A stretch of DNA of 64,000 nt, from assembly GCF_049889055.1 (NCBI RefSeq), contig NZ_JBLTWO010000013.1, positions 1-64,000 on the forward strand, written 5' to 3'. The DNA comes from Rhizorhabdus sp049889055 (GTDB lineage: Bacteria > Pseudomonadota > Alphaproteobacteria > Sphingomonadales > Sphingomonadaceae). Every line of letters begins with the position of its first letter. The stretch's first letter is position 1. This document shows, piece after piece, positions 25,494-34,215 of the stretch. Made by a program: the position numbers and the translations under genes. The notes under the pieces are model-generated. The model was not told where the DNA came from. It saw only the letters and a program-made list of their open reading frames with translations, and searched no databases.

Positions 25494-27260
25494 ATGCGAT
25501 CACCCGTCCTCAACATCACCCGTTCGATCCTTGGCCAGCCCTGGCATTGGCGTGGGGGCACGGTCGACGGCATCGACGCCAATTTCGAGCCCGATGACCT
25601 CGTCGCCCAGCTGCTCCTCGCGCGCGGCTGCCCGCGTGACGGCATAGAGGCGCACCGCGCGCCGACGATCCGCGCCTTCATGCCTGATCCCTCGATCTTC
25701 CGCGACATGGACAAGGCCGCCGAGCGCCTCGCCGACGCGGTGCAGGCGGGCGAGAAGGTCACGATCTTCGGCGATTATGACGTCGACGGGGCGACCTCGG
25801 CTGCGCTGCTGATCCGGCTGCTGCGGATGCTCGGGCTCGAGGCGGGGGCCTATATCCCCGACCGGCTGATGGAGGGCTATGGCCCCTCGGGCGAGGCGCT
25901 GCTGCGGATCGGGCAGGGGGGCTCGCGCCTGATCGTAACCGTGGACTGCGGCGCGCAGGCGTTCGAGGCGCTCCAGCTGGCGAGCGATGCGGGGCTGGAG
26001 GTGATCGTCGTCGATCACCATAAATGTGCCGCCGCGCTCCCGCGCGCCTATGCGCTGGTCAATCCGAACCGCCTCGACGAGGAGGAGGGCGCCGCCCATG
26101 GCCATCTGGCGGCGGTCGGGGTCGCCTTCCTGCTGGGCGCCGCGCTGATCCGCGTGCTGCGCCAGCGCGGCTGGTTCGCGACCCGCGCCGAACCCCGGCT
26201 GATGGATCTGCTCGACATCGTGGCGCTGGGCACGGTCGCCGATGTCGCCTCGCTGCGCGGGCTCAACCGGGCGTTCGTGGCGCAGGGGATCAAGGTGATG
26301 GCCGGCCGGCGCAATATCGGCCTCGCCGCGCTGATCGAGGCGTCGCGGCTGGAACGCGCGCCGACCTGCACCGATCTGGGCTTCGCGCTCGGCCCGCGCA
26401 TCAACGCCGGCGGGCGGGTCGGCAAGTCCGATCTGGGCGTGCGCCTGTTGACGACCGAGGATCGGGACGAGGCGCGGACGATCGCGGCCGAGCTCGACCG
26501 TCTCAACGAGGAACGGCGCGCGATCGAGAAGCTGGTGCAGGATCAGGCCGAGGAAATGGCCGACCGGCTGGCGAATCGATCGGTGCCCGTCGTGGCGGGC
26601 ACAGGCTGGCATCCCGGCGTCATTGGTATCGTCGCGGGTCGGCTCAAGGAGAAGCTTGGCCGTCCCGCGATCGTCATCGCGCTCGACGAGGCCGGGATCG
26701 GCAAGGGCTCGGGCCGCTCGATCTCGGGCGTCGACCTGGGTGCGGCCATCCTTGCGGCGAAGGACATGGGCCTGCTGGTCGCAGGCGGCGGCCATGCGAT
26801 GGCGGCGGGCGTCACCGTGGCGCCGGGCGCCGTCGACGCGCTCGCCGACTTCCTCGACGACCGTCTGGCTGCCGACGTGTCCCGCGCCCGCGACGACCGC
26901 GCGCTGCTGCTCGACGCTGTCGTGGCGCCTGGAGGGGTCACTCCGTCACTGGTGGAGGCGCTGGAGGCCGGCGGCCCCTATGGCGCGGGCTGGCCTTCTC
27001 CGCGCATCGCAGCGGGCGCGGTGCGCGTCATCCGCGCCGATGTGGTGGGCAACGGCCATGTCCGCGCGGTGGTGTCGGGCCGAGACGGCCGCTCGATCAA
27101 GACGATCGCCTTCCGCGCTGCCGACAATGCGCTTGGCCAGTCCCTGCTGGGCGCGGGCCCCGACCGGACGCTGTGGATCGCCGGCCGCCCGAAGATCGAC
27201 GACTGGGGCAACCGCCCCGCCGCCGAGCTTCATGTCGAGGATGCGGCCTGGGCCGACTGA
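25494..27260 (+). CDS. recJ: Single-stranded-DNA-specific exonuclease RecJ
   Basis: 588 aa, full length for the family. DHH-phosphoesterase motifs are visible: FGDYDVDGATSAALL (motif I), TVDCG, and the DHH box in VIVVDHHKCAA; the DHHA1 region has GGGHAMAAGVTV. RecJ degrades single-stranded DNA 5' to 3' in recombination and mismatch repair. The last gene of this strand block before the tRNA. Confidence 0.96.
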   Translation: MRSPVLNITRSILGQPWHWRGGTVDGIDANFEPDDLVAQLLLARGCPRDGIEAHRAPTIRAFMPDPSIFRDMDKAAERLADAVQAGEKVTIFGDYDVDGATSAALLIRLLRMLGLEAGAYIPDRLMEGYGPSGEALLRIGQGGSRLIVTVDCGAQAFEALQLASDAGLEVIVVDHHKCAAALPRAYALVNPNRLDEEEGAAHGHLAAVGVAFLLGAALIRVLRQRGWFATRAEPRLMDLLDIVALGTVADVASLRGLNRAFVAQGIKVMAGRRNIGLAALIEASRLERAPTCTDLGFALGPRINAGGRVGKSDLGVRLLTTEDRDEARTIAAELDRLNEERRAIEKLVQDQAEEMADRLANRSVPVVAGTGWHPGVIGIVAGRLKEKLGRPAIVIALDEAGIGKGSGRSISGVDLGAAILAAKDMGLLVAGGGHAMAAGVTVAPGAVDALADFLDDRLAADVSRARDDRALLLDAVVAPGGVTPSLVEALEAGGPYGAGWPSPRIAAGAVRVIRADVVGNGHVRAVVSGRDGRSIKTIAFRAADNALGQSLLGAGPDRTLWIAGRPKIDDWGNRPAAELHVEDAAWAD

Positions 27261-27289
27261 GTTATTTGCACAATATCGACGAACCGCCC

Positions 27290-27318
27290 TTGACCATCTC
27301 CGGCACCTGCCCTAATCG
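27290..27318 (+). promoter_or_regulatory. Promoter of tRNA-Glu
   Basis: A -35 box TTGACC (27290-27295) and a -10 box TAATCG (27313-27318) with exactly 17 bases between. The predicted transcription start falls about 12 bases before the tRNA. Confidence 0.6.
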
Positions 27319-27336
27319 GCCCGCCACACGCTGCAC

Positions 27337-27412
27337 GGCCCCATCGTCTAGCGGTCTAGGACGTCGCCCTTTCACGGCGAAAACACGGGTTCGAGTCCCG
27401 TTGGGGTCACCA
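27337..27412 (+). tRNA. tRNA-Glu (anticodon TTC)
   Basis: 76 bases with the CCA end encoded. Acceptor arms GGCCCCA and TGGGGTC pair with one G-T; the anticodon stem TCGCC / GGCGA encloses the loop CTTTCAC with TTC at 27371-27373; the T arm has the GGTTCGAGTCC pattern. Reads glutamate codons GAA and GAG. Confidence 0.96.
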
Positions 27413-27423
27413 TTGCTCATTCG

Positions 27424-27439
27424 GAAGCCCGGATGTCGG
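27424..27439. repeat. 16-bp dispersed repeat, copy 2
   Basis: GAAGCCCGGATGTCGG, identical to 2281-2296, between tRNA-Glu and the toxin gene. Its position right behind a tRNA, next to a toxin-antitoxin pair, is where integration scars often lie, but copy 1 is not next to a tRNA. Confidence 0.4.
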
Positions 27440-27479
27440 CAATAGCCGTTCAGCGACTTTCCTGCTCATCAACTGCTAG

Positions 27480-27974
27480 CTAGCCGAAGGCTTCAACCAC
27501 CGTATCGATCGGCAGGAACAGCATATGGCTGTTTGCCGGATACTCGATGAATTCGGCGCAGGCGAGGTAGAAGCGTTTTGCTCGCTCGTCCTTTGCGTGC
27601 ACCATGACCGCGCCGATACCGATGCTTTGCGATGCCACTGCTATCCGTCGCAGGGCGTCAGCGAGGAGATCGGCGCCGAGGCCTCGGCCCGCGTGGCTCT
27701 TGCTGACTGCCAGCCGACCGATCACGGAGACGGGTATCGAATCTGGCGCATTACGACGGAGTCGGCCTGGAGCGGCGGAGCGCTCGATTGCTCCGGCCGA
27801 AATGCAGAAAAAGCCAACCACCTCGCCATCGTCACAGACGACATATGTGCGCGAGAATCGGCTTTCGTTTTTGAGAGCCCGTTTCGTGAGCCAGTCATTG
27901 AGCGCCGCGTTGCCGCAGTCGAATCCCTCCAGCATATGAGCCGCTGTCAGCGGGACTGGTGCCGACAGGCCCAT
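27480..27974 (-). CDS. GNAT acetyltransferase toxin, TacT-like
   Basis: 164 aa. Contains the acetyl-CoA-binding signature SKSHAGRGLGADLLADAL and the C-terminal AKRFYLACAEF with the Tyr used by this group. With the DUF1778 protein immediately upstream it forms a TacAT/AtaRT-type toxin-antitoxin pair, in which the toxin acetylates the amino acid on charged tRNA and stops translation. It is 17 bases downstream of the antitoxin gene, as usual. Target tRNA cannot be predicted. A general acetyltransferase is excluded in practice by the partner gene. Confidence 0.87.
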   Translation of the reverse strand: MGLSAPVPLTAAHMLEGFDCGNAALNDWLTKRALKNESRFSRTYVVCDDGEVVGFFCISAGAIERSAAPGRLRRNAPDSIPVSVIGRLAVSKSHAGRGLGADLLADALRRIAVASQSIGIGAVMVHAKDERAKRFYLACAEFIEYPANSHMLFLPIDTVVEAFG

Positions 27975-27991
27975 TAAAGTCTTAATGTCGT

Positions 27992-28309
27992 TCAGGCGTC
28001 CCAGGCCGGGGTGCGCCGCAACAGGGTGCGCAGCTTGGGGCCGGGGGCGGGCGGATTGTCGAGAGCGTCGACGAAGGCGTCGTAGCGAGCATCGTCGAGC
28101 ACAAAGAGACGCTGATCCAGCAGGACGTCCGTGGCGCGCGACCGGGCACTTTCGACCATGAATTCTGTACGTGTCTTGCCGAGAATGGCGGCGGCATCGT
28201 CGATCATCCGCCGGGTCTGCGCCTCGATCCGAAGATTGATGCTGGCCTTCGCATCCGAAGCGTCGGAACGCTCCGGGACAGGGGTCGAAGTGGACATAGC
28301 TTTTGCCAT
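27992..28309 (-). CDS. DUF1778 antitoxin, TacA-like
   Basis: 105 aa with a ribbon-helix-helix-type N-terminal part (ASINLRIEAQTRRMIDDAAAILGKTRTEFM) that would bind operator DNA, and a C-terminal tail (LFVLDDARYDAFVDAL) that typically wraps and inhibits the GNAT toxin. Upstream of the toxin and co-transcribed. ATG at 28309 is used; another ATG at 28297 fits better with the predicted promoter and would shorten the leaderless problem. Autorepression through the operator at 28321-28333 is expected. Confidence 0.87.
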   Translation of the reverse strand: MAKAMSTSTPVPERSDASDAKASINLRIEAQTRRMIDDAAAILGKTRTEFMVESARSRATDVLLDQRLFVLDDARYDAFVDALDNPPAPGPKLRTLLRRTPAWDA

Positions 28310-28313
28310 GTCG

Positions 28314-28344
28314 ATAATCTGATATGTCGTATCTACGTTGTCAA
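28314..28344 (-). promoter_or_regulatory. Promoter and candidate operator of the TacA/TacT pair
   Basis: On the minus strand a perfect -35 TTGACA (plus-strand 28339-28344) and a -10-like GATTAT (28314-28319), 19 bases apart. Between them lies the inverted repeat GATA-TGTCG-TATC (28321-28333), where a bound antitoxin would block RNA polymerase. Confidence 0.6.
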
Positions 28345-28369
28345 TACGCCAATACTGCCTTGTCCCCGT

Positions 28370-30196
28370 TTACCCAACCGCCATCGCTCGCTTGGCCAGC
28401 ACCCCGCACGCAGCATCTGCCGCAACCGGCTCCCTCTTCCCGTCCATCGCCCTGCCGATGCTTTTGAGGATGTTGCCGACAGGCCCGCCTTCGGGCAGCG
28501 CGATCTGGGGCTGTTTCAGCGTTCCGGCGATCGTGATCGGTCCTTGCAGCTTCAGCGCGCTGTCCTGTTTGGCGGTGCCGCGCATGGCCAGCATCATGCG
28601 TTCGCCGTCGAGGTTCACGCGACCGCTGATGTCGGTGCGGGCGCGGGTCGTGTCGATCAGGATCGGGTTGGCGCTGCCCATGCCTCCACGCACGTCCAGG
28701 CGCACAATCGCGCAGCGCAGGCTCGCCTGCTTGGCCTTGTCGAGCGTCAACCCCTTGAGCAGGTCCTGGCCCAGCAGTGCGGCGGTGCGGGCGGGGAGGG
28801 CGCCGTCGCGGGCGACGATCGCGACAGGGCCGTCCGAGCGGGCGACGGCGGCGCGGATCGTGCGGCCGGTGCCGGTCAGGCGCAATCGGCCGTCGAGCCG
28901 CCCGTGGACCTGCGTGTCGGGGGCGAAGTCGATCAGCCGGCCGTCACGGAGCTCCAGCGCCATCGTCATCACCGGGCGGCCGCTGCGCTGGTCGACGCGG
29001 AAGCTGCCCTGCATCGTGCCATGGGTCAGACCGAGCCTCAGGTCGTCGATGCGGAGCAGGCTGTGCTGGAGGTCGAGCGTGCCGCTGAGCGAGCGGAAGG
29101 GGGAGGGGCCGGGCCAGAGCAGCCGGTCGGCCTTCAGCGTCAGGCGTCCATCGGTGCGTGCGACATTGTGAAGATCGATCGCGGTGTCGGGGAAGACGCG
29201 CGGGCCGGCCTTGGCGCGCTTGGCGGCGGCGATGGACCGGCCGCGCGCGTCGGACAGGTCGTCGAAGTCGAGCTGGCGCGAATGGACGTGGCCGTCGATC
29301 AGGCTGCGTCCGTCGCGCTTGCGGATCGTGGCGCTGCCTTCGATGTGTGAGCGGCCGATGCTGCCGTTCAGCCCGGTCACGGTCCAGTCGCTGCCCTCGC
29401 GGCGGGCACGGGCCGACAGGCGCACAGGCTGCGTTCTGGGCAGGCCCGCCTCGATGATCGCATCGACATAGGAGAGGTTGGCCGCGCGCGCTGTGACGGT
29501 CAGCGCCATGTGGCGGATGTCGAGTGGTCGGTCCATCGTCCCCTGCGCGTGCATCGTCAGCGCTTCACCGGCAATATCCGCCCGGAACGGCCAGGCAGCG
29601 CTGCCCGTGGCGGAGGGACCGGAGGCGGTCATCCGCACCGGCGCGCCGAGCACGGTGCCATGGCCGTCGAGCTTCAGGCCGCCGGGGCCCACGGTCAGCG
29701 CGGCGTTAAGGGTGCGGTCGCGCTTGGCGTCGCGATAGAGGAGGCGACCATCGGTGATGCGCAGCCCGTCGATCACCGGGCCCCTGCCGCCCGCCGATGT
29801 CTTTGTCTTCGTCCCTTTCCAGCTTTCGCGGCCGTCGGCTGCGCGAACGAAATCGAGACGCAGGCCGTCAACCCGCACGTCACGCAGCTGCGTCGATCCG
29901 GTCAGCAGGGCGGGCAAGGACAGGTCGAACTCGGCCTGCCGAATGGCAACGGTCGACCCGGACCCGGCCCAACTGGCCTGCGGGATGGTAAGGCCACGGA
30001 TCCGCAGGCGCGGGCTGAACGAGAAGACGTCGACCCGTTCGAGCGCGGCGAGTTTGACCGCGCGGCCATATTGGTCCGACAGACGGCGTTCGGCCTCCCC
30101 CCGGAGCATGCCCCAGGGGAAGGCCGCGAGCCCGATCGCCGCAAAGGCCGATAGTGCTGCCGTGCCGATGAGCGCGGTGCGAACCGCCGGCTTCAA
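28370..30196 (-). CDS. AsmA-family protein
   Basis: 608 aa. A single N-terminal membrane helix (TALIGTAALSAFAAIGLAAF) is followed by a large periplasmic beta-rich region with an N-terminal AsmA domain (SDQYGRAVKLAALERVDVFSF region) and a C-terminal AsmA-like repeat (LRLTGTGRTIRAAVARSDGP region). AsmA-type proteins are thought to carry lipids between inner and outer membrane. The only neighbour in the same direction is the flavin-type stress protein 57 bases upstream. Specific lipid substrate unknown. Confidence 0.85.
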   Translation of the reverse strand: MKPAVRTALIGTAALSAFAAIGLAAFPWGMLRGEAERRLSDQYGRAVKLAALERVDVFSFSPRLRIRGLTIPQASWAGSGSTVAIRQAEFDLSLPALLTGSTQLRDVRVDGLRLDFVRAADGRESWKGTKTKTSAGGRGPVIDGLRITDGRLLYRDAKRDRTLNAALTVGPGGLKLDGHGTVLGAPVRMTASGPSATGSAAWPFRADIAGEALTMHAQGTMDRPLDIRHMALTVTARAANLSYVDAIIEAGLPRTQPVRLSARARREGSDWTVTGLNGSIGRSHIEGSATIRKRDGRSLIDGHVHSRQLDFDDLSDARGRSIAAAKRAKAGPRVFPDTAIDLHNVARTDGRLTLKADRLLWPGPSPFRSLSGTLDLQHSLLRIDDLRLGLTHGTMQGSFRVDQRSGRPVMTMALELRDGRLIDFAPDTQVHGRLDGRLRLTGTGRTIRAAVARSDGPVAIVARDGALPARTAALLGQDLLKGLTLDKAKQASLRCAIVRLDVRGGMGSANPILIDTTRARTDISGRVNLDGERMMLAMRGTAKQDSALKLQGPITIAGTLKQPQIALPEGGPVGNILKSIGRAMDGKREPVAADAACGVLAKRAMAVG

Positions 30197-30253
30197 GCTA
30201 CACCCCGGCGTGCGGGGCGGGCGAACGGTTCGATCATCGCGCGCTATGCTGTA

Positions 30254-30739
30254 TCAGCTGTTGACGGCCGTGGTCGAGACGCGGGCGTGGCTGCCCTCTT
30301 CACTCGGATCGACCTTGGCGCCGAACAGCATCTTGATCTTGCCGGTCAGCGACATGTCGGCTTCCCACAGTTCTGCATCGGCGATGTCGAAGCGCAGCAG
30401 GGCGAGGTTGGGATCGGTCTTTCCGCCGGGAAACCAGCTTTCGACCGGCTTGGACCAGAGCTTTTCGATCATAGCCGGATCATTGTCGACGGTCGCGGTT
30501 CCGCACAGGCAGGCGAAATAATCCTGCCCCTTGGACACGAACTGCACCATTGCCGGGCCGCCCTTTGCGAGACGATTGTTGCGGCCGATAAAGAAATAGA
30601 GGCGGTCGACCTGATCCTTGTCGAGCATCACCGTCAGCGGCTCGGAATGCTGATGCTCACCGGTCAGACCTGCCATCACGAAGGGGCCATCGCTCATCTT
30701 CTTCCAGAGCGTTTCCTTGAGCTCGGCAACGTCGGTCAT
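30254..30739 (-). CDS. Pyridoxamine 5'-phosphate oxidase-like general stress protein
   Basis: 161 aa with the split-barrel flavin-binding fold seen in general stress protein 26 homologues: FVMAGLTGEHQHSEPLTVML, LYFFIGRNNRLAKGG and QDYFACLCGTATVDNDP. Such proteins bind FMN or FAD and are induced by stress; the enzymatic substrate is not known. Cytosolic. Followed at 57 bases by the AsmA gene on the same strand. Confidence 0.88.
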   Translation of the reverse strand: MTDVAELKETLWKKMSDGPFVMAGLTGEHQHSEPLTVMLDKDQVDRLYFFIGRNNRLAKGGPAMVQFVSKGQDYFACLCGTATVDNDPAMIEKLWSKPVESWFPGGKTDPNLALLRFDIADAELWEADMSLTGKIKMLFGAKVDPSEEGSHARVSTTAVNS

Positions 30740-30820
30740 GTCATTCTCCTCCTATGTCGGAGGGAGAACGAAGAGACCGGATCATGGTTGCGTCACCGGG
30801 AAGAGCAGCGAGGCGCCATT

Positions 30821-33088
30821 CTATTCTTCGTCGGCGAAGGGGTCGAAATCACTCTTGCGCAGATCGATGGTGAAGGTGGTGCCCTGCCGCGGTTTGCTGT
30901 CGCAGGAAATGCGCCCGCGATGCCGGCCGATGACGGTCCGGACGAAGGCCAGACCCAGACCGATACCCTCGCGCGATCCCTGCTGGAAGCGCTCGAACAG
31001 ACGCGACCGCTCTTCCTCGGTCATGCCGATGCCCTGATCGACGATCGCCAGGATGATGCGCTCGTCGCGTTCCTCCAGCACGCAGCGGACGACCATGCCC
31101 TCGTCGCTATATTTGATCGCATTGCCGACCAGATTCATCACCGCGCGGGTCAGCAGCTGGCGATCGCCATCGACCATGTGCGGCATCTCGTCCGCGCCTT
31201 CGACCACTACCTTGATGCCGCGCGCGCGCGCGGTGGGCCACAGCGCATCGGCGGCGTCGATGGTGACGTCGTTCAGGTCGATCGGCTCCAGCGACAGCGG
31301 CTTGGCTTCGGCGCGGGCCAGCTGGACGAAGTCCTCGGCGAGCTGCAGCGTGTGAGTGGCAAGATTCTCGATGCGCGTCGCGATCGATTTGGGGACGCCC
31401 GTCTCCGGCCCACGCAGCAGCGACAATATGGCCGACTGTGGCGCGCGCATATCGTGACTCAGCAGCTGCAGGGCCTCCTCGCGGTGGCGCTCGGCCTGTT
31501 TCAGCGGGCTGATGTCGACCACGCGGATGATCCAGCCGACTTGCGTGTCGGTCGCGTCGCGCTGTTCGACATAGCGGATCTCGAAGCTGCCGCCATCCTC
31601 GGTCACCGCTTCGCCCGCGCCTGTCGGCGGCGCCTCGGGCACGAAGGGAGAGATGCTGCCCGTGTCGGCCGAGCGGAAACGCTCCATCAGCGCGCGCGCA
31701 TCGCCGCCCGGTTCGGCGCGCAGGCCCAGGCGGCGGGCGAGGCGGCGTCCCTCGATATTGGACAGCGCCAGCGTGCCGTCGAGCCCGGTGACGTAGACCG
31801 CGTCGGGCAGGCGGCCGATGGCGTCCGACAGGAAGCGCCGAAGATCGCGGAGCCGGTCGATCGCGCTGCGCAGCAGGCCGGTCTGGAGCGTGATCTCGCG
31901 TTGCACGCCCGATCGGCGCTGGCGGGGGAGGGCATCGCTCTCCGCTTCCAGCATGCGCAGTTCTGCCGTCATATAGCCGCTGATCGCGTTCAAGCGCCGC
32001 CAGCCCCAGACCGGATAGACGAACAGCAGCCCAATCAGCGCGGCAGAGGGGGGCAACCAGATGTGAAGGAAGGCGAACAGGCCGAGGCAGAGCAGCGGCA
32101 GAGCGACCAGCAACGCTACCGCCAGATTGGCATTGTCGCGCGGACTGAGCCGCAGGAAGGCGAGCAGCATGATCCACAAGGAGATCAGGCTGGCGACCAG
32201 CACCGCCGTCTGCGAGGCGGGAGTGACCGCCTCGCCGCGCAACAGGGCGTCCAGCAGTTGCGCCTGAATTTCCACGCCGGGCATCTGACTGGTGGTGCCC
32301 GAGGTGGGCGTGGGATAGCTGTCGCCCATGCCGTCGGCGGTCGCACCAATCAGAACGAAGCGGCCCTCCAGAATCTCGGCGGGGACCCGGCCTTCGATCA
32401 GGTCGATGAAGGAAATGGTCCGAACATGGCCCGCCGCGCCGCCATAAGGGATAAGCACGGGGCGCGCCTGCCACAGACCCTGCTCGCCGGGGGCGGTGCC
32501 CTGAGGCTTCAGCCCGGCCATGAGCGCGGCGAGCTGCAGCCAGGAGCGACCTTCTCCGCCCTCCTCCAGATAGGCGCGCCGGATCACGCGGTCGCCCTCG
32601 AAATGCAGGTTTACCTGAGCGATGCCGGCCGAGGCGCCGGCGAGCGGACCGGCGGGGCGGGCGATCGCATAGGGCGCGCCATTGGCGCCGGGCACGTCGA
32701 TGACCATCGGCAGATAGGTGGGCGAGCGGCGGACGGCGGCCGCCAGCAGATCATCCTCGGCAGTCGGCTCGACGAACAGCACGTCATAGCCGATGGCACG
32801 GACCTTCGCATCGGCCAGCCGGTTCAACGCCGCCGCATGCAGGCTGCGCGGCCAGGGCCAGCGGCCGAGCGCCTGCAGGCTTCGATTGTCGATCGCCACG
32901 ATGACGATGTCGTCGGGGGGCGGCCGGCTCGCTGCCGTCAGAACATTGTCATAGATGATATGGTCGAGCCGCTCGGTCAGTCGTCCCAGCACCAGTGCTA
33001 CCACCAGTGCGGTCGCCAACAGCGCGACGGCGAGCCACTCAGCGTAGAGGCGTGGTGGCGGTGCCGTTTGCGCTGATCGGCTGGGCAT
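30821..33088 (-). CDS. CHASE2-domain sensor histidine kinase
   Basis: 755 aa. Membrane helix at about residues 18-36, a CHASE2 extracellular domain (IVIVAIDNRSLQALGRWPWPR is a CHASE2 hallmark), three more helices (around IMLLAFLRL, LLVALPLLCLGLFAF), a PAS-like domain, the phospho-His motif LLSHDMRAPQSAI and ATPase motifs VGNAIKYS, DQGIGM and GIGLGLAFV. Third gene of the operon regulator - FecR - kinase; its ATG lies 50 bases inside the FecR coding end, so the two are probably translationally coupled. No good ribosome-binding site precedes this ATG. Confidence 0.9.
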   Translation of the reverse strand: MPSRSAQTAPPPRLYAEWLAVALLATALVVALVLGRLTERLDHIIYDNVLTAASRPPPDDIVIVAIDNRSLQALGRWPWPRSLHAAALNRLADAKVRAIGYDVLFVEPTAEDDLLAAAVRRSPTYLPMVIDVPGANGAPYAIARPAGPLAGASAGIAQVNLHFEGDRVIRRAYLEEGGEGRSWLQLAALMAGLKPQGTAPGEQGLWQARPVLIPYGGAAGHVRTISFIDLIEGRVPAEILEGRFVLIGATADGMGDSYPTPTSGTTSQMPGVEIQAQLLDALLRGEAVTPASQTAVLVASLISLWIMLLAFLRLSPRDNANLAVALLVALPLLCLGLFAFLHIWLPPSAALIGLLFVYPVWGWRRLNAISGYMTAELRMLEAESDALPRQRRSGVQREITLQTGLLRSAIDRLRDLRRFLSDAIGRLPDAVYVTGLDGTLALSNIEGRRLARRLGLRAEPGGDARALMERFRSADTGSISPFVPEAPPTGAGEAVTEDGGSFEIRYVEQRDATDTQVGWIIRVVDISPLKQAERHREEALQLLSHDMRAPQSAILSLLRGPETGVPKSIATRIENLATHTLQLAEDFVQLARAEAKPLSLEPIDLNDVTIDAADALWPTARARGIKVVVEGADEMPHMVDGDRQLLTRAVMNLVGNAIKYSDEGMVVRCVLEERDERIILAIVDQGIGMTEEERSRLFERFQQGSREGIGLGLAFVRTVIGRHRGRISCDSKPRQGTTFTIDLRKSDFDPFADEE

Positions 33089-34205
33089 TACGGCTCATGG
33101 ATGCGGGGGAACTCTCACGCGAGGGATCGGCATGGGCGTGCCGCTCTTCGTCCACTCGGGACCAGGGCAGGTCGAGCGCACCGACGCGCTGGCCCAGCGC
33201 ATAGGTCGCCGGCAGGCCTTCCAGCCCATTCTCGGCGATCGCCGACAACCGGATGAAGAATTGCGTGCTGGCGAGATTTTCGAAGCTGATCGTCGGCGCG
33301 TCGGCGGTCGAATCCGCGAAAACCGCCTGGAAGCCGATGTCGGTCGCCAGCTGAAAGCGATATTTGCGCGCGCCGTCGACCGGCTTGGCGGTGATCAGCA
33401 CGCCACCGGTCGGTGTCTGCGCTACGCTGTCGAGGCCGGGCGGGGACAGCAGGGCGACGGGCTGCTCGACGCCGGCGGGGGTCGCGACGACGCCATAGCC
33501 GCGCGGCACCTGAACGCCCTCTTCGTCCTCGGCATCCTTGCCGACCTCGACCGCGCCGCCGACGACCTCGGTCAGCGCCTTTTCGCCGCTTTCGTCTAGC
33601 GCGACGCGGAAGTCGGTCCCGCGAACCGCAGACACCGACAGCGGGGTCGTCACCTGGAAGTCGCTATTGGGGTCGCGGATCGGCGTCACCGTCGCCCGGC
33701 TGCGGCCGGCTTCGAGGCGGAAGCGCCGTTCGATGCTGCCGGTCAGCAGGATGCGGCGCAGACGCGAGACGTGGATGCGGCTCTGCGAGGGCAGCGAGAT
33801 GGCGCTGCCATCGGGCAGGGTGACGGTGACGAAGGCGTTGGGGCCTGTCTCCAGCTTCTGGCCCTGGCGCACCTGGGTGCCGACCTCGACCTGCTGGCCG
33901 TCGATCGTCGCCGCACCCCTAAAGGATGTGATGACGCCGGTGATCGTCTCGATCCGCAGCAGCGGTTGCGGGATCAGCAAGGTCGATCCGATCGGCAGGC
34001 GGCGTGGATCGGCGACGGCGTTGATCTTCTGGATCGAGACATAGTCGTCGCTCACCAGATAGTCGCGTGCCAGCGCGGACAGCGTATCTCCGGGGCGCAC
34101 CGTATAACGGAAATATTGCTCCGCCGCAGGGGCCTGCGCGGCGACCGGGGCGGCGGCCCAGACCGTCAGCGCCGTCGCCAATGCCAGGAGAAGCTTGTTC
34201 CGCAC
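33039..34205 (-). CDS. Exported LysM- and FecR-domain protein
   Basis: 388 aa from a GTG at 34205 (VRNKLLLALATALTVWAAAP), preceded by AAGGCGG at a good spacing; the longer in-frame ATG would run into the upstream regulator gene. Signal peptide ends at PVAAQA. A LysM domain (YTVRPGDTLSALARDYLVSD, about residues 32-80) binds peptidoglycan, and a FecR domain follows (TQVRQGQKLETGPNAFVTVTL). The C-terminal half contains a fibronectin-like KYRFQLATDIGF segment. It sits between its cognate response regulator and CHASE2 kinase genes, so it probably passes a cell-wall signal to the kinase. Confidence 0.87.
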   Translation of the reverse strand: MRNKLLLALATALTVWAAAPVAAQAPAAEQYFRYTVRPGDTLSALARDYLVSDDYVSIQKINAVADPRRLPIGSTLLIPQPLLRIETITGVITSFRGAATIDGQQVEVGTQVRQGQKLETGPNAFVTVTLPDGSAISLPSQSRIHVSRLRRILLTGSIERRFRLEAGRSRATVTPIRDPNSDFQVTTPLSVSAVRGTDFRVALDESGEKALTEVVGGAVEVGKDAEDEEGVQVPRGYGVVATPAGVEQPVALLSPPGLDSVAQTPTGGVLITAKPVDGARKYRFQLATDIGFQAVFADSTADAPTISFENLASTQFFIRLSAIAENGLEGLPATYALGQRVGALDLPWSRVDEERHAHADPSRESSPASMSRNAQPISANGTATTPLR

Positions 34206-34215
34206 GATTGCCGCC

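Noticed and set aside
27413..27479. Attachment-site duplicate of the tRNA-Glu 3' end
   Set aside because: I found no second copy of the tRNA 3' bases elsewhere in the window, so integration into the tRNA cannot be claimed.
30287..33076. 929-codon open frame on the plus strand opposite the CHASE2 kinase
   Set aside because: It mirrors the kinase codons, has low-complexity Arg/Gln/Ala/His composition and no recognisable domain; typical antisense frame of GC-rich DNA.
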